A stretch of 64,000 bases of DNA, from contig OY726574.1 in NCBI GenBank assembly GCA_963383645.1, positions 57,351,851 through 57,415,850 on the forward strand, written 5' to 3'. This document shows positions 36,529 through 47,646 of this stretch, in pieces; position 1 is the stretch's first letter, and the number at the start of each line of letters is the position of its first letter. Origin of the DNA: Muscardinus avellanarius (taxonomy: Eukaryota; Chordata; Mammalia; Rodentia; Gliridae). Both the position numbers and the translations under genes were made by a program. The notes beneath the pieces are model-generated. The model was not told the origin of the DNA and did no database searches. It worked only from the letters and a program-made list of their open reading frames with translations.

Positions 36529-37276
36529 TGAAGCTACTCCTCAATTTGTATAAACTGGGAGGAGTTAGTAAGACAAAACATAAAGCAGACAATGTCTTAA
36601 GATTTTATGAAGTACAGAGACTTAAGGATTTTTTCTTTTTTACCCAATAAAGAATTTTAAATAAATTAGTTAAACAGCTTCAGGCGCTTCTTTGACTATT
36701 TCAGGAAGTTATGAAGACAGCCCTACTCTGAAACCTTTGATTTTTATGCCAGTGTACTTTATTTAATCCAATAAAACACAATTAATTTATTTAGACTTCA
36801 GAGGAGTCGGTGAAAGGACTTCAGTCCTGTGCCCACGAGCTGCCCTGCAGTTCCTACTCCTTAGCCTTTCCATGACTCAGGAAAACAGCTGTGTTTACCC
36901 GTTTGTGGCTGACAAAAACCATTTGTTGGTACCGTATATCAAAGTGACTTTTGCAAATGCAAAACCTGGCAGCATTTTAATTCCGAATCATCACGTGTGA
37001 GCTTGAATGTATCTTTATAGGGAGACTGCCAGTTTGGAGGGCTACTGAAGGCACTTAAATATTCATCAGACGAGGGGTCTGCCAAGAGTTTCAAGAGTCC
37101 AACTGCCTCCTCAAATTACATACCAGACAGAGAAGATTTGGGCAATGTAAGAACAATGACAATATTAGTTGCTTAGATACTTTGAAATATGAACCGCGGA
37201 AATTAAATTGGGAGTAGCTGGCCTTATCCAAGGTGGGGAATGATGAAAAAGAGTCTGTCTAGAACAAGTAATTTGG
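36529..37276. other. SINE-free unique block, candidate conserved non-coding element
   Basis: About 750 AT-rich bases without a SINE in an otherwise saturated region. Contains AP-1-like TGACTCA (about 36871) and several short AT-rich palindromic sites. No coding frame. Constraint is only suggested by the lack of insertions. Confidence 0.3.
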
Positions 37277-37736
37277 TTTTTTTTTTTTTTTTTTTGGTAC
37301 TGGAGATTGAGCCTAGAGACATTCTACCTCCAAGTTATACCCTCAACTCCATTTTATTTCTTGTTTGGAAACAGAGTCTCACAAAGTGGTGGAGGGCCTC
37401 GCTAAGTTGCCGAGGCTGTCTTCAAACCTGCAGTCCTCCTGTCTCAGCCTCCCAAGTGCTAGGATTACAAGTGAGGGCCACCACGCCCAACCGAGCAAGT
37501 GACAGCCGGGTATTGTTTTCAGAGCTTCAACTGCAGGAACACACTGGGTGTGGTGACGCACACCTGTGATCTTTGTACTTAGAGGAGGCTGAGACCGGAG
37601 GATCACAGGTTCGAGGGCAATCTCAGCAAGGCAGCAAGGTCCTCAGCAACCTAGTGAGACCCTGTTTCAAAACAAAACAAACAAAAATGGCTGAGGGTAT
37701 AATCCCAGGGGTAAAATGCCCCTGGGTTCAATCCCC

Positions 37737-37789
<53 letters not shown>

Positions 37790-37790
37790 T
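37277..37790. repeat. Reverse dimer, then forward dimer with (CA)n
   Basis: Reverse copy at about 37277-37490. CAAGTAATTTGG before and GAGCAAGTGACAG after are a weak duplication. Forward copy at about 37545-37740, with (CA)n at 37741-37787. Confidence 0.8.
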
Positions 37791-37914
37791 TACAAGAACA
37801 GAGAAAAGGATAAATATTCTAAAGAGATCTCTAAAACTAGTCTGATTTATTAAGACTGATCTTCTGGATTACTTATTCATTTGATAAATAATGATTTTTT
37901 AAAAAAATTGGTGA

Positions 37915-38222
37915 GGCTGCTGGGTATAGTGGCATACACTTGTAATACCAGCATTCAGGAGGCTGAGACAGTAGGATTGTGATTCGAGGACAGCCTCAGC
38001 TACTTAGTGAGGCCTTTTGCAACTCAGTGAGACTCTGTTTCAAATTAAAGAATAAAAAATAGGGCTGGGGGTGTAGCTGGGAGGTAGAATGCCCCTGGGT
38101 TCCGTCCCCAATACCACACACACAAAAGAATGAAGGAACGAAAGAATGAAAGAAAGGAAGGAAAGAGAGAGAGAGAGAAAGAAAGAAAGGAAGAAAGAAA
38201 GAAAGAAAAAATAAAAATAAAA
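37915..38222 (+). repeat. SINE with (GAAA)n tail
   Basis: Dimer at about 37917-38118, purine-rich tail of GAAA/GAAG repeats to about 38222. Confidence 0.85.
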
Positions 38223-38457
38223 AGTAATTGTCTAGCATCTACAAATAAGATCCAGTTAGTCGCCAAGGAACTCACTTGGCATCCTGCCTGTAATCATTAG
38301 TGGCGATGCGACCGCAGCCATAATTACATGGGAAAATTGTGGGCCAAGCGGGAGGACTTTATACCCCCGAGAAGACTTCAAGGAACCAAATTCAAGTTGT
38401 ATTTGTATTTCGAGGGTAAAGAATTTGCACGTTTGGTGTTTTAAACATGTCCCGTTT

Positions 38458-38680
38458 TAGCTGGGCGTGGTGGTTGCACACTTGTGACTCTAGTACTTGG
38501 GAGGCTGAGACAGGAGGGTCGCAGGTTCGAGGACAGCTTCAAGAAGTAGTGAGATTCTCATCAACCTAGCGAGACCCTGTTTTCCAAATAAAAATAAAAA
38601 GGGCTGGAGGTGTAGCTGGGAGGTAGAATTCCCCTGAATGCAATCCCCAGTACCTAAATAAATGAATAAATAAATAACAA
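38458..38680 (+). repeat. SINE, full-length dimer
   Basis: Body at about 38460-38655 with an (AAAT)n tail. Confidence 0.8.
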
Positions 38681-39020
38681 ATGTATGATGTTTTAAGATG
38701 ATTGAGGTATTAGAGTTAATGCTTTGTAAGTCCGGCTTAAAATATGCAAATGAATAATTGATTTATACATGTGTAAGTTTATGTTCAAGACTGAATGACT
38801 TAAGAAAACTTCACAGTCAACATACCATAAGTTTAACATATCAGATCAAGAAAAATTACTTAGGGCTCAGGAAGATTCTATGTATGTTAATTATTTAAAA
38901 AGTATAATATGTACTAAATTTTAAAATAAAATATAGTTTTTTAAAAAATGGGACTCAATGTTAATCAAAGATCTCTTTACAATGGTTGTAAAATTTGTTA
39001 GGCTTATGAAAATAGAATTT
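38681..39020. other. AT-rich unique sequence
   Basis: No gene recognised. Confidence 0.35.
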
Positions 39021-39021
39021 G

Positions 39022-40055
39022 AGCCAGGCGTGGTGGCGCACGCATGTAATCCCAGCATTAGGGAGGCTGAGACAGGAGGATCATGGTTCACAGACAGCCT
39101 CAGCTACTTAGTGAGTTCCCTTGCAACTCAGTGAAACCCTGTTTCAAAATAAAGAATAAAAAATGGGGCTGGAGGTATAGCTTGGAGGTAGAATGCCACT
39201 GGGTTCTATCCTTAGTAGCGCAAAAAGTAAATTAATAAAGAAATAATAGAATCTGAATCAGGCGTGGTGGTGTATGCTTACAGTCCCAGTATTTATATGA
39301 GGCTGAGAGAGAAGGATCACAGTCTGGAGGACAGCCACAGCAATGTAGTGAGACTCCCAGTAACCGAGTGAGAGCCTGTTTCAAAACAAAACAAAAAATG
39401 GTTGAGGTACATCTCAGAGGTCGAGTGCCTCGGAGTTCAATCCCTAGTAAGTACCCCCAAAGGAAAAAATTTAAATAGGACGGAAAAACCTCAGGAAAGG
39501 CCGAGACAGGAGGATTGCAAAACCCTCTGCAACTTAGTGAGACACTGTTTCAAAATAAAAAATACAAAATAGGGCTGGAGATGCAGCGCAGAGGTAGAAT
39601 GCAGTTGGGTTCAATCCTCGGTATTGCAATTAAAAAAAAAAAAAAAAAGCCGGGCGTGGTGGCGCAAGCTTGTAGCATTCGGGAGGCTGAGAGCTGGAGG
39701 ATCGCGGTTCCCAGACAGCCTCAGCTACTTAGCGAGGCCCTCTGCAACTCAGTGAGACCCGGTTTCAAAATAAAGAATAAAAAATAGGGCAGGGGGTGTA
39801 GCTCCGAGGTCAAATGCCCCTGGGTTCCACCCCCAGACCCGCCAAAAAAAAAAAAAAAAAAAAAAAAAAAAACACCTCAGGCACCAGGCACAGTGGTCTA
39901 TACCTATAAGCCCAGCGACTCAGGAGGCCGAAGCAGGAGAACCCCAATTCAATGCCAACCTGAACAACATACCAACATTCTGGGAAAAAAAAAATAGGGC
40001 TTGGAGGTAGAATGCTGTGGGTTCATTCATCAGTACCACAAAAAATAAAAAATAA
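39022..40055 (+). repeat. Run of five forward SINEs
   Basis: Copies at about 39025-39222, 39258-39455, 39495-39628 (B1 5' end lost), 39648-39872 (A-run of about 29) and 39888-40045. Confidence 0.8.
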
Positions 40056-40545
40056 ATATCACTATTAACAATTTTTTTGTTTAGGGGACACCAGCTTGAC
40101 AAACTGTTCTCTTAAGCTTTGTAACACAAATAAACTTACAAAGATGTCAGCAATAATTAACATCACAGGTACATATATATTAACCCTTACTATTGGAGTG
40201 AAATTTAGAATCCACTACTCAGTAAGATAACTATAATTACAGCTTTATGCAGGCTAACCGCATTAACAGAAAAAAAAATCAAAGAATAGCTCTAGACTTT
40301 TTTATAAGTTTAGAGGACAGTATTAATGATTAGAAAGAAGCGTATTAACTGATGGACAATTGTACATATCTTTTATACACATAATAAGACATCCATTCAA
40401 AGCAAACAGATGTAAGCCAGGTCTTAAATGACAGAAATTTCTGAATGGTAGTAAACATCAGATAACAAGGCACATTTCACAAAGAGATACTTATTAGTTG
40501 GTTACCTTGCATTTATATGAATCTCATATATCAAACTTCATAACT
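40056..40545. other. AT-rich unique sequence
   Basis: About 490 SINE-free bases, no gene seen. Confidence 0.35.
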
Positions 40546-40775
40546 TTTCTTTTTTTTTGCGGTACCAGGGATTGAACCCAAAGGCCTTCTACCACAGAGC
40601 TATTCTCTCCGCTCCCAGCCCTATATTTTTTTCTTTAATTCTTTATTTTGAAACAAGGTCTCACTAAGTTGCAGAGGGCCTCACAAGTTGCTAAGGCCGG
40701 GCAAACCTGCGGTCCTCCTGTCTCGGCCTCCCAAGTCCTGGGATTACAAGCGCGCGCCACCATGCCTGGTCTTGA
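40546..40775 (-). repeat. SINE, full-length reverse dimer
   Basis: Body at about 40552-40770. ACTTTTCTTTT lies upstream of it and CTTTTACGAAAC downstream. It sits against the env remnant that follows. Confidence 0.8.
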
Positions 40776-40789
40776 ACTTTTACGAAACA

Positions 40790-41075
40790 AAACCAAAGGG
40801 GCTGAGCCTCTTAACTGTATAAAAAGGTGGTCTGCTTATTTCTTGGAGAAGACTGTTGTTTTTATGCTAATCAATCTGGCATCGTGCGCGATGTGGCCCA
40901 AAAGCTAAAAGAAAAAATAGCAAAAATGGAGAGAAGAGTTAGCTACCTCTGGGGCGCTTGCTCAGTCTCTCAGTTGGCTTCCATTGGTAGCCCAACTAGT
41001 GGATCCCTTCTCCTGATAATCCTAGAAACCATCCTTGGTGATGGAATGCCCCTGTTTCGACCTTTGGTATGATCT
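40790..41075 (+). pseudogene. Gammaretrovirus-like env transmembrane remnant
   Basis: An open frame at 40827-41072 contains CLFLGEDCC, the CX6CC motif by which the TM subunit of gamma-type Env is disulphide-linked to SU. FYANQSGIVRD and a leucine-rich stretch follow, degenerate where the membrane anchor would be. Only a C-terminal ectodomain piece remains; SU, the fusion peptide and most of the tail are absent. Orientation matches the LTR just downstream. Confidence 0.75.
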
Positions 41076-41950
41076 TAATAAACATGATCTTATCCCAAAT
41101 TCAAAAAGTTACTAACCTCTCTCTAAAGAAGCTTTTTCTCTTAGAGCAAAGAGACCTGTACGTTCAGTACATCAGACCCGCATGGCTCCCGAGACCCTAG
41201 GACGATGTAACTTCCAGTCCCCAAATCCCCATTGCCCCCTTTTGAGCAAGACGTATCCAGAGTGAAGACAACACCCCATCTCCCAGAAATAAACATTATA
41301 TGACCTCTGGAGTGTAGGCACCATGGACTCAAGCCAAAGGCAAACCCAGAACCTAGAACTCAAGAAACTTAAGGGACATCACAAATACAAAGAAAAACGC
41401 CCCGATCAACACCCTGCCTCCTGGCCAAGGACTTTACCAAATATGACCCAACCTCAAACTCACCAGTCTACCACGGTCAAAACTGTCCCTTCGCCCTTAC
41501 CACATTTCAATTTGTGTGTGTGTGTGTGTGTGTGGTACTGGGGGTGGAATCCAGGGCCTTTTCTACCTCCGGGCTACACTCCCAGACCTATTTTATATTT
41601 TATTTGGAAACAGGGTCTCACTAAGTAGCTGAGGCTGGCTTTGAACCTATGATCCTCCTGTCTCTGCCTCCCAAGCGCGGGGATTACAAGCGTGTGCCAC
41701 CACGCCCGGCTCCTTACCACATTTCTAAACCCATAAAAAGCCCGAGTTAGTAAGGAAGCGGCTTCTGACCGGTGGCTCTCCCGTCAGTTGCTCCCTCCCA
41801 GGCTTTATCCCAAATAAAGCCCGTTCTTTGCTGTTGACCCGTGTCTCTTTTTTCCTAGCAGCTGACACCCAGTGATCAAAGTCTCTTGGCAAAGCATGGA
41901 AAGGCCTACGCAAACATGCGGCTGACCAAATAATGTCATGCACAAACCGA
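41076..41950 (+). mobile_element. ERV 3' untranslated region and LTR remnant, interrupted by a SINE
   Basis: Follows the env remnant in the same orientation. LTR-like signals: TATA-like CCATAAAAAGCCC (41731-41743), polyadenylation signal AATAAA (41813-41818), then GTTGACCCGTGTCTCTTTTT as in the R/U5 of class I ERVs. LTR ends were not fixed. No 5' partner seen. Confidence 0.6.
41495..41725 (-). mobile_element. SINE in the LTR with 14-bp target duplication
   Basis: The SINE body 41509-41711 (with a (TG)n tail) is flanked by perfect CCTTACCACATTTC at 41495-41508 and 41712-41725. Confidence 0.9.
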
Positions 41951-42029
41951 GGTAAGAAATGCCGCAGGGACGAAGCATTTCCCTGGTGGTGGGGATATCC
42001 CAGGGTGAGGGCTGTTTATAAATGACAGA

Positions 42030-42240
42030 GGCAGGCCGGGCGTGGTGGGCACGCTTGTCATCCCTGCGCCTGGGAGGCGGAGACAGGAGGATCGCGCAGG
42101 TTCGAAGCCAGCGCGCTGGCTTAAGAGACCCTGTTTCAAAAATATAAAATAGGTCTGGGAGTGGAGCCCGGAGGAAGAAGGGCTTCCAGGAACCCCAGTA
42201 CCACCAAAAAATAAATAAAAAAATAAAAATAAATGACAGA
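42030..42240 (+). repeat. Hairpin-subfamily SINE
   Basis: Starts GCCGGGCGTGGTGGGCACGC and ends GGCTTCCAGGAACCCCAGTA. ATAAATGACAGAGGCA lies before (about 42018) and after (about 42229): target duplication. Confidence 0.9.
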
Positions 42241-43235
42241 GGCATCTGAAGATACAAAAGTGAACCCTAATCATTATGGTTTCTCTGCAAGGGCCCTTTC
42301 CAGAGGGGGAAGCAGGGTCAGAGTTCAAGAAACCCCCAGAATAAATGGGGGGAGTTGAGACTTGTCCCAGTATACAGAAGAAAGGAGGCAATCTTACCAG
42401 GCACTGTCTCTCTTACCTGAGGTTCCTGGGGCTCGCTGGGGGTGACGGGCTTTGGGCTCCATCAGTCAGCAGGTGACAGGCTGTTAGAGAAGAAAGGTGC
42501 GAGGAGGCGGTCTGGGGGCTCAAGGGTGGGCTGGGCTTGGACAAGGTGGGCATCCCTGCCGAGGACATTTCCACTACAGTGGCCTCGCTGCCCACCGGTT
42601 GGGCAAGGCCTTTTTGGAGTCTGTGAGTCTGGGCACCCTTTAGCCCCGTGTCTGCCCTTTCCACAATAGAAACAATTAGGGGAGGGAGCTTGTGTGAACC
42701 AGACCTTTCCTGTCTCTGAATATTGAAGGCAAGTCTTTGATATTTGGGCATAAATGCTTTTCTCTCTGGCTTTTTCGTTCCTCCTCCCTGTTGTCGAATA
42801 CCTCGAAGGCAGCTTTTAGGAGAGCCCTAGAAGCAATCCGAGGGCTCTTTCCCATCTGTTGTAACTTTTTCTGTATGGCCAGGGCAGATTGAGAGGTGAA
42901 ATGTAAGTGTAAAACACGTCTGCTCCTCTCTTGACGGGGTTTTGTGTGTTTTGTGATGGCCTCTTTGAGCTGGGACAGAAAAAGGGCAGGACTTTCGTAG
43001 GCCCCTGGGTCACCTCCCTCCGTCTGTCATAATTTATTGCTCTGTGGGTATTTTTATCCAGGAGCCAGGAGACCATCCATGTGGTCTCTGCTGTTAAGGG
43101 AATTAGCTCCCTGCTGGGAGGTCCAGCCGGGGCCAGCTCTGGAAACAACCTCAGGGTCCATCGTGGCCTGGAGATGGAGTTCATCCCCGTGGGCCTCTGC
43201 ACCTGGCCAGATGTGAGCTCCTTCTCATCGGGATT
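42241..43235 (-). pseudogene. Gammaretrovirus-like gag remnant (capsid to nucleocapsid)
   Basis: Read on -, fragments in shifting frames include REVTQGP and NLPWPYRKSYNRW (capsid C-terminal region), a charged EVFDNREEERKSQ stretch, and an intact CCHC zinc knuckle CFYCGKGRHGAKGC encoded by 42630-42674 (CX2CX4HX4C). Several frameshifts are needed to read through, so it is dead. It is opposite in orientation to the env/LTR at 40.8-41.9 kb and therefore a separate insertion. No LTR identified next to it. Confidence 0.75.
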
Positions 43236-43239
43236 TGAA

Positions 43240-43435
43240 GTAGAGACAAGTAGTCCAGTACTTGGAAGGCTGAGACGGGAGGATCACAGGTTCAAAGCCA
43301 GCACTGACAATTAGCAAGGCCCTCCACAACTTAGTGAGACTCTGTTTCCAAAGAAGAAATAAAATTGGCTTGGGGGTAGAAGTTGGAGATAAAATGCCTC
43401 TGGGTTCAATCCCTAGTCCCAGAAGAAAGTGGAGG
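43240..43435 (+). repeat. SINE, 5'-truncated dimer
   Basis: Starts within the B1 half (GTCCAGTACTTGGAAGGCTG) and ends CAATCCCTAGTCCC. Confidence 0.75.
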
Positions 43436-43680
43436 TAAGATGTAAATGTCTTGCCAGGTCAAATGTTTTGTTGAGTGACTTGAAGACAGCCCCGGTCCAC
43501 AGAGAAAGATCCTGTTTCCTCTTCCACCTGAGCAAAGTCAGACAAAGAAAAGCGCACATGGACGCAGATGGTTCCCTGGGGCCTGCAACCTCCGGAAAGG
43601 GCAAGATGGCGCGAGAAGCAATGTGAGGCGGGGAGAGAGGGGAGGTGTTTGGGTGTTCACAATAGGTGGAGGAGGCAGCG
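43436..43680. other. Unique sequence
   Basis: Short block. It could be more gag/leader of the ERV on its left; no motif seen. Confidence 0.3.
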
Positions 43681-44060
43681 GCGGAATAGACGCAATTTAG
43701 TCAGACTCTATTTCAAAATAAAAAATAAAATAGGGCAGGAGGTCTAACTCAGTGGTAGAAAACTACTGGGTTCATTTCCCAGAACCAAACAAAAATCTGC
43801 ATAGTACCTAAATTGAAGGAGAGTCTCCCAAAATGACAGCTTTCGGGTCGGACGTGGTGGCGCACACTTGTAATCCCAGCATTTGGGAGGCTGAGACAGA
43901 AGGATCCAGGTTTGTGGCCAGCCTAGGGAGGCCCTTTGCGACTCAGTGAAACCCTTTTTCAATATGAAAAATAAAATATAGGGCTGGGGTGTAGCTTGGA
44001 GGTAGAATGCCCGTGGCTCCGCCCCCAGTACCTCAAAAAAAAAAAAAAAAAAAAAAAGAC
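43681..44060 (+). repeat. Two forward SINEs
   Basis: 3' part of a dimer at about 43690-43790. Full copy at about 43848-44036 with an A-run of about 22. Confidence 0.8.
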
Positions 44061-44156
44061 AGCTTCCAATGAATTGGGCTCAAGATTCCTGTCTGGGAGA
44101 ACACCGGTCCTTAATATCAGCAAGTGCAGCTTCAACTACGTATTAGCAACAAGAAG

Positions 44157-45169
44157 CCCAAGAGAACCTTCTTTTTTTTTTTTTTAATTTATTTTTTATT
44201 GGTGCAATGTATTTACACATCATAGTGGTATAAAGAAAATACTTTTGTAGACATACATGCACATCTCGCCCAGTTAGCCCCTACCCCGATCCCCACCCCA
44301 TTCCCTCCCCATCCCTCCTTCCCACGCTTGGCTTACTGGTTGACATCTAGTATTATAACAATTTATACAATATTAACATTGATAATCTCACATAACAGTT
44401 TCATTTGTCTGGTACCAAACTTTTGATGACTTAAAGATAACATTTCAATATTTCATTTTGCTTTCTTTCTTACCAGAGAATATTTTTTCTTTTTTTTTTT
44501 TTTAGGTGAAACTATCATACATTTATTTATTTATTTTTCAGAAAAAATCTATCCTGATATGGAATATGGACTCTAGATACCCAAAACAGTCTCAAAGGAG
44601 AACAAAGCTAGAAGATGTATGTTTTCTGATTTCAAACCATATAAAGCTACAATAATTGAAACAATGTAGTACTGTTCTAAAGGCAGATATATAAACCATT
44701 GGAGCTAAATAAAAGCCTAGAGATAAATTCTTCCATACATTGTCAAGTTATTTTTGACAAGGTTTCCATGAACTTTTGGTGGAGGAAATACTAGTCTTTT
44801 AACTAAATATTGTTGAAAAATAATAATAAATGAAAAAGAATAAAATTGGACCCTTATCTAACACATATACAAATATTAACTCAAAATAGATAAAAGACCT
44901 AAATATAAATCTTAATACTATAAGCTTTTAGAAGAAAATCTGGGTCATAAAACCTCACAACATTGAAATTGGAAGTGATTTCTTGGATATGATTTCAATG
45001 GCACAGGCAACAAAAGAGTAAATAAACTCCCTAAAAAATAAAAAAAAAATATTGTATATCCAAAGACAATGTAAACAGAGTTAAAAGTTACTGATCCTCT
45101 TCCAAGAGTTCCTCCTATGACCCATTTCTCCCTAACTCTCACATATTAGGGAACCCAAGAGAACCTTCT
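44157..45169 (-). mobile_element. LINE-1 insertion with internal inversion and 16-bp target duplication
   Basis: Perfect CCCAAGAGAACCTTCT at 44157-44172 and 45154-45169 brackets 981 bases. The left part (44173 to about 44510) is the LINE-1 3' UTR on -, with poly(A) seen as T-run, CACCAATAAAAAATAAATT and the G-rich polypurine tract. The right part (about 44560-45050) is ORF2 3'-region sequence on + (GACAAGGTTTCC..., AATTGGACCCTTATC, GGCACAGGCAACAAAAG). The two blocks face opposite ways, as twin priming leaves. ORF2 frames are broken. Confidence 0.88.
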
Positions 45170-45299
45170 AGCTTACCCACTGGAGTCCAAACCTTCTTTC
45201 CATTGTTGCTAAATCGACATGTAAACCTTTTCAAGTTTGGATGAAAAGTCCCCCAAAGGCTCATGTGTAAAGGTTTGGTCCCCAACTGGAGGTGATGCA
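45170..45299. other. Unique or old repeat sequence
   Basis: AAAGTCCCCCAAAGGCTCATG and AAGGTTTGGTCCCCAACTGG (about 45245-45290) resemble the start of a common old mammalian repeat. Family not fixed. Confidence 0.3.
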
Positions 45300-45430
45300 A
45301 ACTAGACCAGCCTCAACAACTTAGTGAGATCCTTGGCAATTTAGAGAGGCCCTGAGTCAAAATAAAAGGTAAAAAAGAGCTGAGGGGATAGCTCAGAGGT
45401 AGAATGAGCGAGTTCAATCCCTAGGCTCAG
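45300..45430 (+). repeat. SINE, 3' part
   Basis: B1 3' end, linker and ID half, starting at CCAGCCTCAACAACTTAGTG. Confidence 0.7.
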
Positions 45431-45629
45431 ACAAAAGAAATGAACAAAAAAAGATACAGAAGGAAAAGGCTCAGCATCTCTGCCGAGCGTCAGGTGACTG
45501 CCACTCGCCTCCTGCTCATGCCTTCCCCAGAAAACATCAGACAGGAGGACGTTAGACACAGCCAAAGGGTGGGGCCTTTGGCTGAAAACTACTCTAAGGA
45601 CTTAACAACCCAATATAAGGTACTTAAAA

Positions 45630-45632
<3 letters not shown>
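45431..45632. other. Unique sequence
   Basis: No gene seen. Confidence 0.3.
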
Positions 45633-45680
<48 letters not shown>

Positions 45681-46090
45681 GTTACTGTAGATTAAATCCA
45701 GAGGTGTTCTACCTCTGAGCTATACCCGCAGCCCAACTTTACTTTTTTTTTGTTTGGAAAAGGGTCCTGCTAGGTTACTGAGAATCTTGCTAAGTTTGTT
45801 GAGTCTGTCCTTGGACCTGCGATCCTCCTGTATCAGCCTCTCAAGAACTGGCTTTACGCCGGGCGTGGTGGCGCACGCTTGTAATCCCCGCTTGGGAGGC
45901 GGAGACAGGAGGATCGCGCAGGTTCGAAGCCAGCCATGCTGGCTTAAGAGACCCTGTTTCCAAATAAAAAGTATAAAAAATAGGTCTGGGAGTGTAGAAG
46001 GGTTTCCAGGAACCCCAGTACCACCAAAAAAAGAAAAGAAAAGAAAAGAAAAGAACTGGCTTTACAGGCCTGTGCCACCTTGCTCAACTT
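45633..46090. repeat. (GT)n, reverse SINE with a nested forward hairpin-type SINE
   Basis: (GT)n at 45633-45678. The reverse SINE runs about 45680-45855 and resumes at about 46055-46090. A forward hairpin-subfamily SINE is nested at about 45858-46025. AAGAACTGGCTTTAC on both sides (about 45843 and 46051) is its target duplication. Confidence 0.85.
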
Positions 46091-46607
46091 AACGCAAATG
46101 ATAGAGTGACTTTTCCCCAACATTCCCCTTCCTAAGACTGAAGAAAAGCAGAGAAAGAAAAGAGCAAGCTGCATTTTAATAGAGTTTCTAGAAAGCAGTG
46201 TCAGATTACAGCTCCCTCCAGTCGCAGTGGTAAGTGGATTCCTGCATAAAGGAGAAAGGAGGAAGTCATGGAATTCAAGTAGCTTCAACCCCCAAAGCAA
46301 GCCTGGCAGTGACTCCGCCAGTGCTCCCCTGACGCTCAGCTGAGCCTCCCAACAGGGTGAGCACACAGGAACGCAGGCCGCCCCGGGAGCTTAAGTTTGG
46401 ATAAACAATGAATATAGTTTTTTATATGAATGTCTCCCAGTTGTATAATTGATTCAAATTTAATAGCGCATCCTGTATTTTATCTGGCAATCCTGCCTCC
46501 AATACTAAAAAAAAAGAAAAGAGAGCTAGTATAGTTTCCCTTTGGGGACTTGCTCTTCCTGATTCCTTATACCTCAAAGAGCAGAACTTTTTTTTTTTTT
46601 CCCTAAA
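46091..46607. other. Unique sequence
   Basis: About 500 SINE-free bases, no gene recognised. Confidence 0.35.
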
Positions 46608-46662
46608 GAGAAAACTTGGGAGTGGAGCTCAGAGGTAGAGCACTTGCCTAGCATGGGGGGGA
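46608..46662 (+). repeat. ID element, 5' part
   Basis: GGGAGTGGAGCTCAGAGGTA then GAGCACTTGCCTAGCATG is a canonical ID start with an A box. The 3' half is lost into the purine tract. Confidence 0.75.
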
Positions 46663-46829
46663 GGGCTACCCAGCAGGCAAAGACAAAGGCAAGAAGAGAG
46701 GGGAGGAGAGAGAGGGGGAGGAGGAGGGAGAGAGAAAGAGGAGGCAGAGAGGAGATGGAGAGAGAGAGGAGAGAGAAGGTGGAGAGAGAGGGAGAGAGAG
46801 GGAAAGAGAAGAGAGACAATATGGAGAGA

Positions 46830-46868
<39 letters not shown>

Positions 46869-46941
46869 ATGGAGAGAGAGGGAGAGAGGGAGAGAGAGAG
46901 GGAGAGAGAGAGGGAGAAAGAGAGAAAGAGAAGAGAGACAA

Positions 46942-46994
<53 letters not shown>

Positions 46995-47072
46995 ATGGAG
47001 AGAGAGGGAGAGATGGAGAGAGAGAAGAGAGAGGGGAAGATGGAGAGAGAGAAGGGAGGGAGGTTGTATGTG
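46663..47072 (+). repeat. Purine tract with higher-order (GA)n repeat
   Basis: About 400 bases of nearly pure purine on +. GAGAGACAATATGGAGAG recurs at about 46811 and 46934, and GAGAATATGGAGAGAGAGGG at about 46862 and 46988, giving an internal period near 125 bases. It produces long but meaningless Arg/Glu and Ser/Leu frames. Confidence 0.9.
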
Positions 47073-47194
47073 AAATGATACAGGAATTCAAGCTTGTCTG
47101 ACGGAGACAAACCAAGGTAGCAATGATATAAACTGATTTGATTATTGTTGATTTTCCCCCTTGGTTAAAAAAAGAAAAACATCAAAAACTTCCT

Positions 47195-47350
47195 AAAGCC
47201 TGGAGTGGTGTGCACACCTCTAATGTCAGTACTTGGGAGGCTGAGACAAGAAGAGCACAGGTTCAAGGACAGCCACAGCAACTTAGCGAGACCCTTAACG
47301 AAAAGGCTGGTGTGTGGCCGGCTCAGAGGCAGCACACTCTGCCATCCGGC
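47195..47350 (+). repeat. Degenerate SINE
   Basis: B1 half (GTCAGTACTTGGGAGGCTGA) joined to a poor ID half. Confidence 0.65.
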
Positions 47351-47596
47351 TTCAGTACACAGAAAACATTTCAGAATAACGACTGGGCTGGGGGCGAAGG
47401 AGACGAGGCCCGGCTGCGTGTCCTTGTTTCACACTTGCAGTTCCGTCCCTTCCTTCACCCCCAACTCAGGTCCTAGAGAAAACTCTCACTCTTCCTCCCT
47501 GGTGGCCGGAGCTGGGTGGCAGTGGCCAAGGAGCCATCGGGAGGGTCAGAGGGGAGGATTTGTGTATGTTTGTGTGACAAGTTGGGACCAAATTAC
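47351..47596. other. Unique sequence
   Basis: GC-rich spacer, no gene. Confidence 0.3.
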
Positions 47597-47597
47597 A

Positions 47598-47646
<49 letters not shown>

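Noticed and set aside
46574..47110. Long Ser/Leu and Arg/Glu frames (up to 178 codons)
   Set aside because: They are translations of the (GA)n tract in both directions; no non-repeat coding sequence is present.
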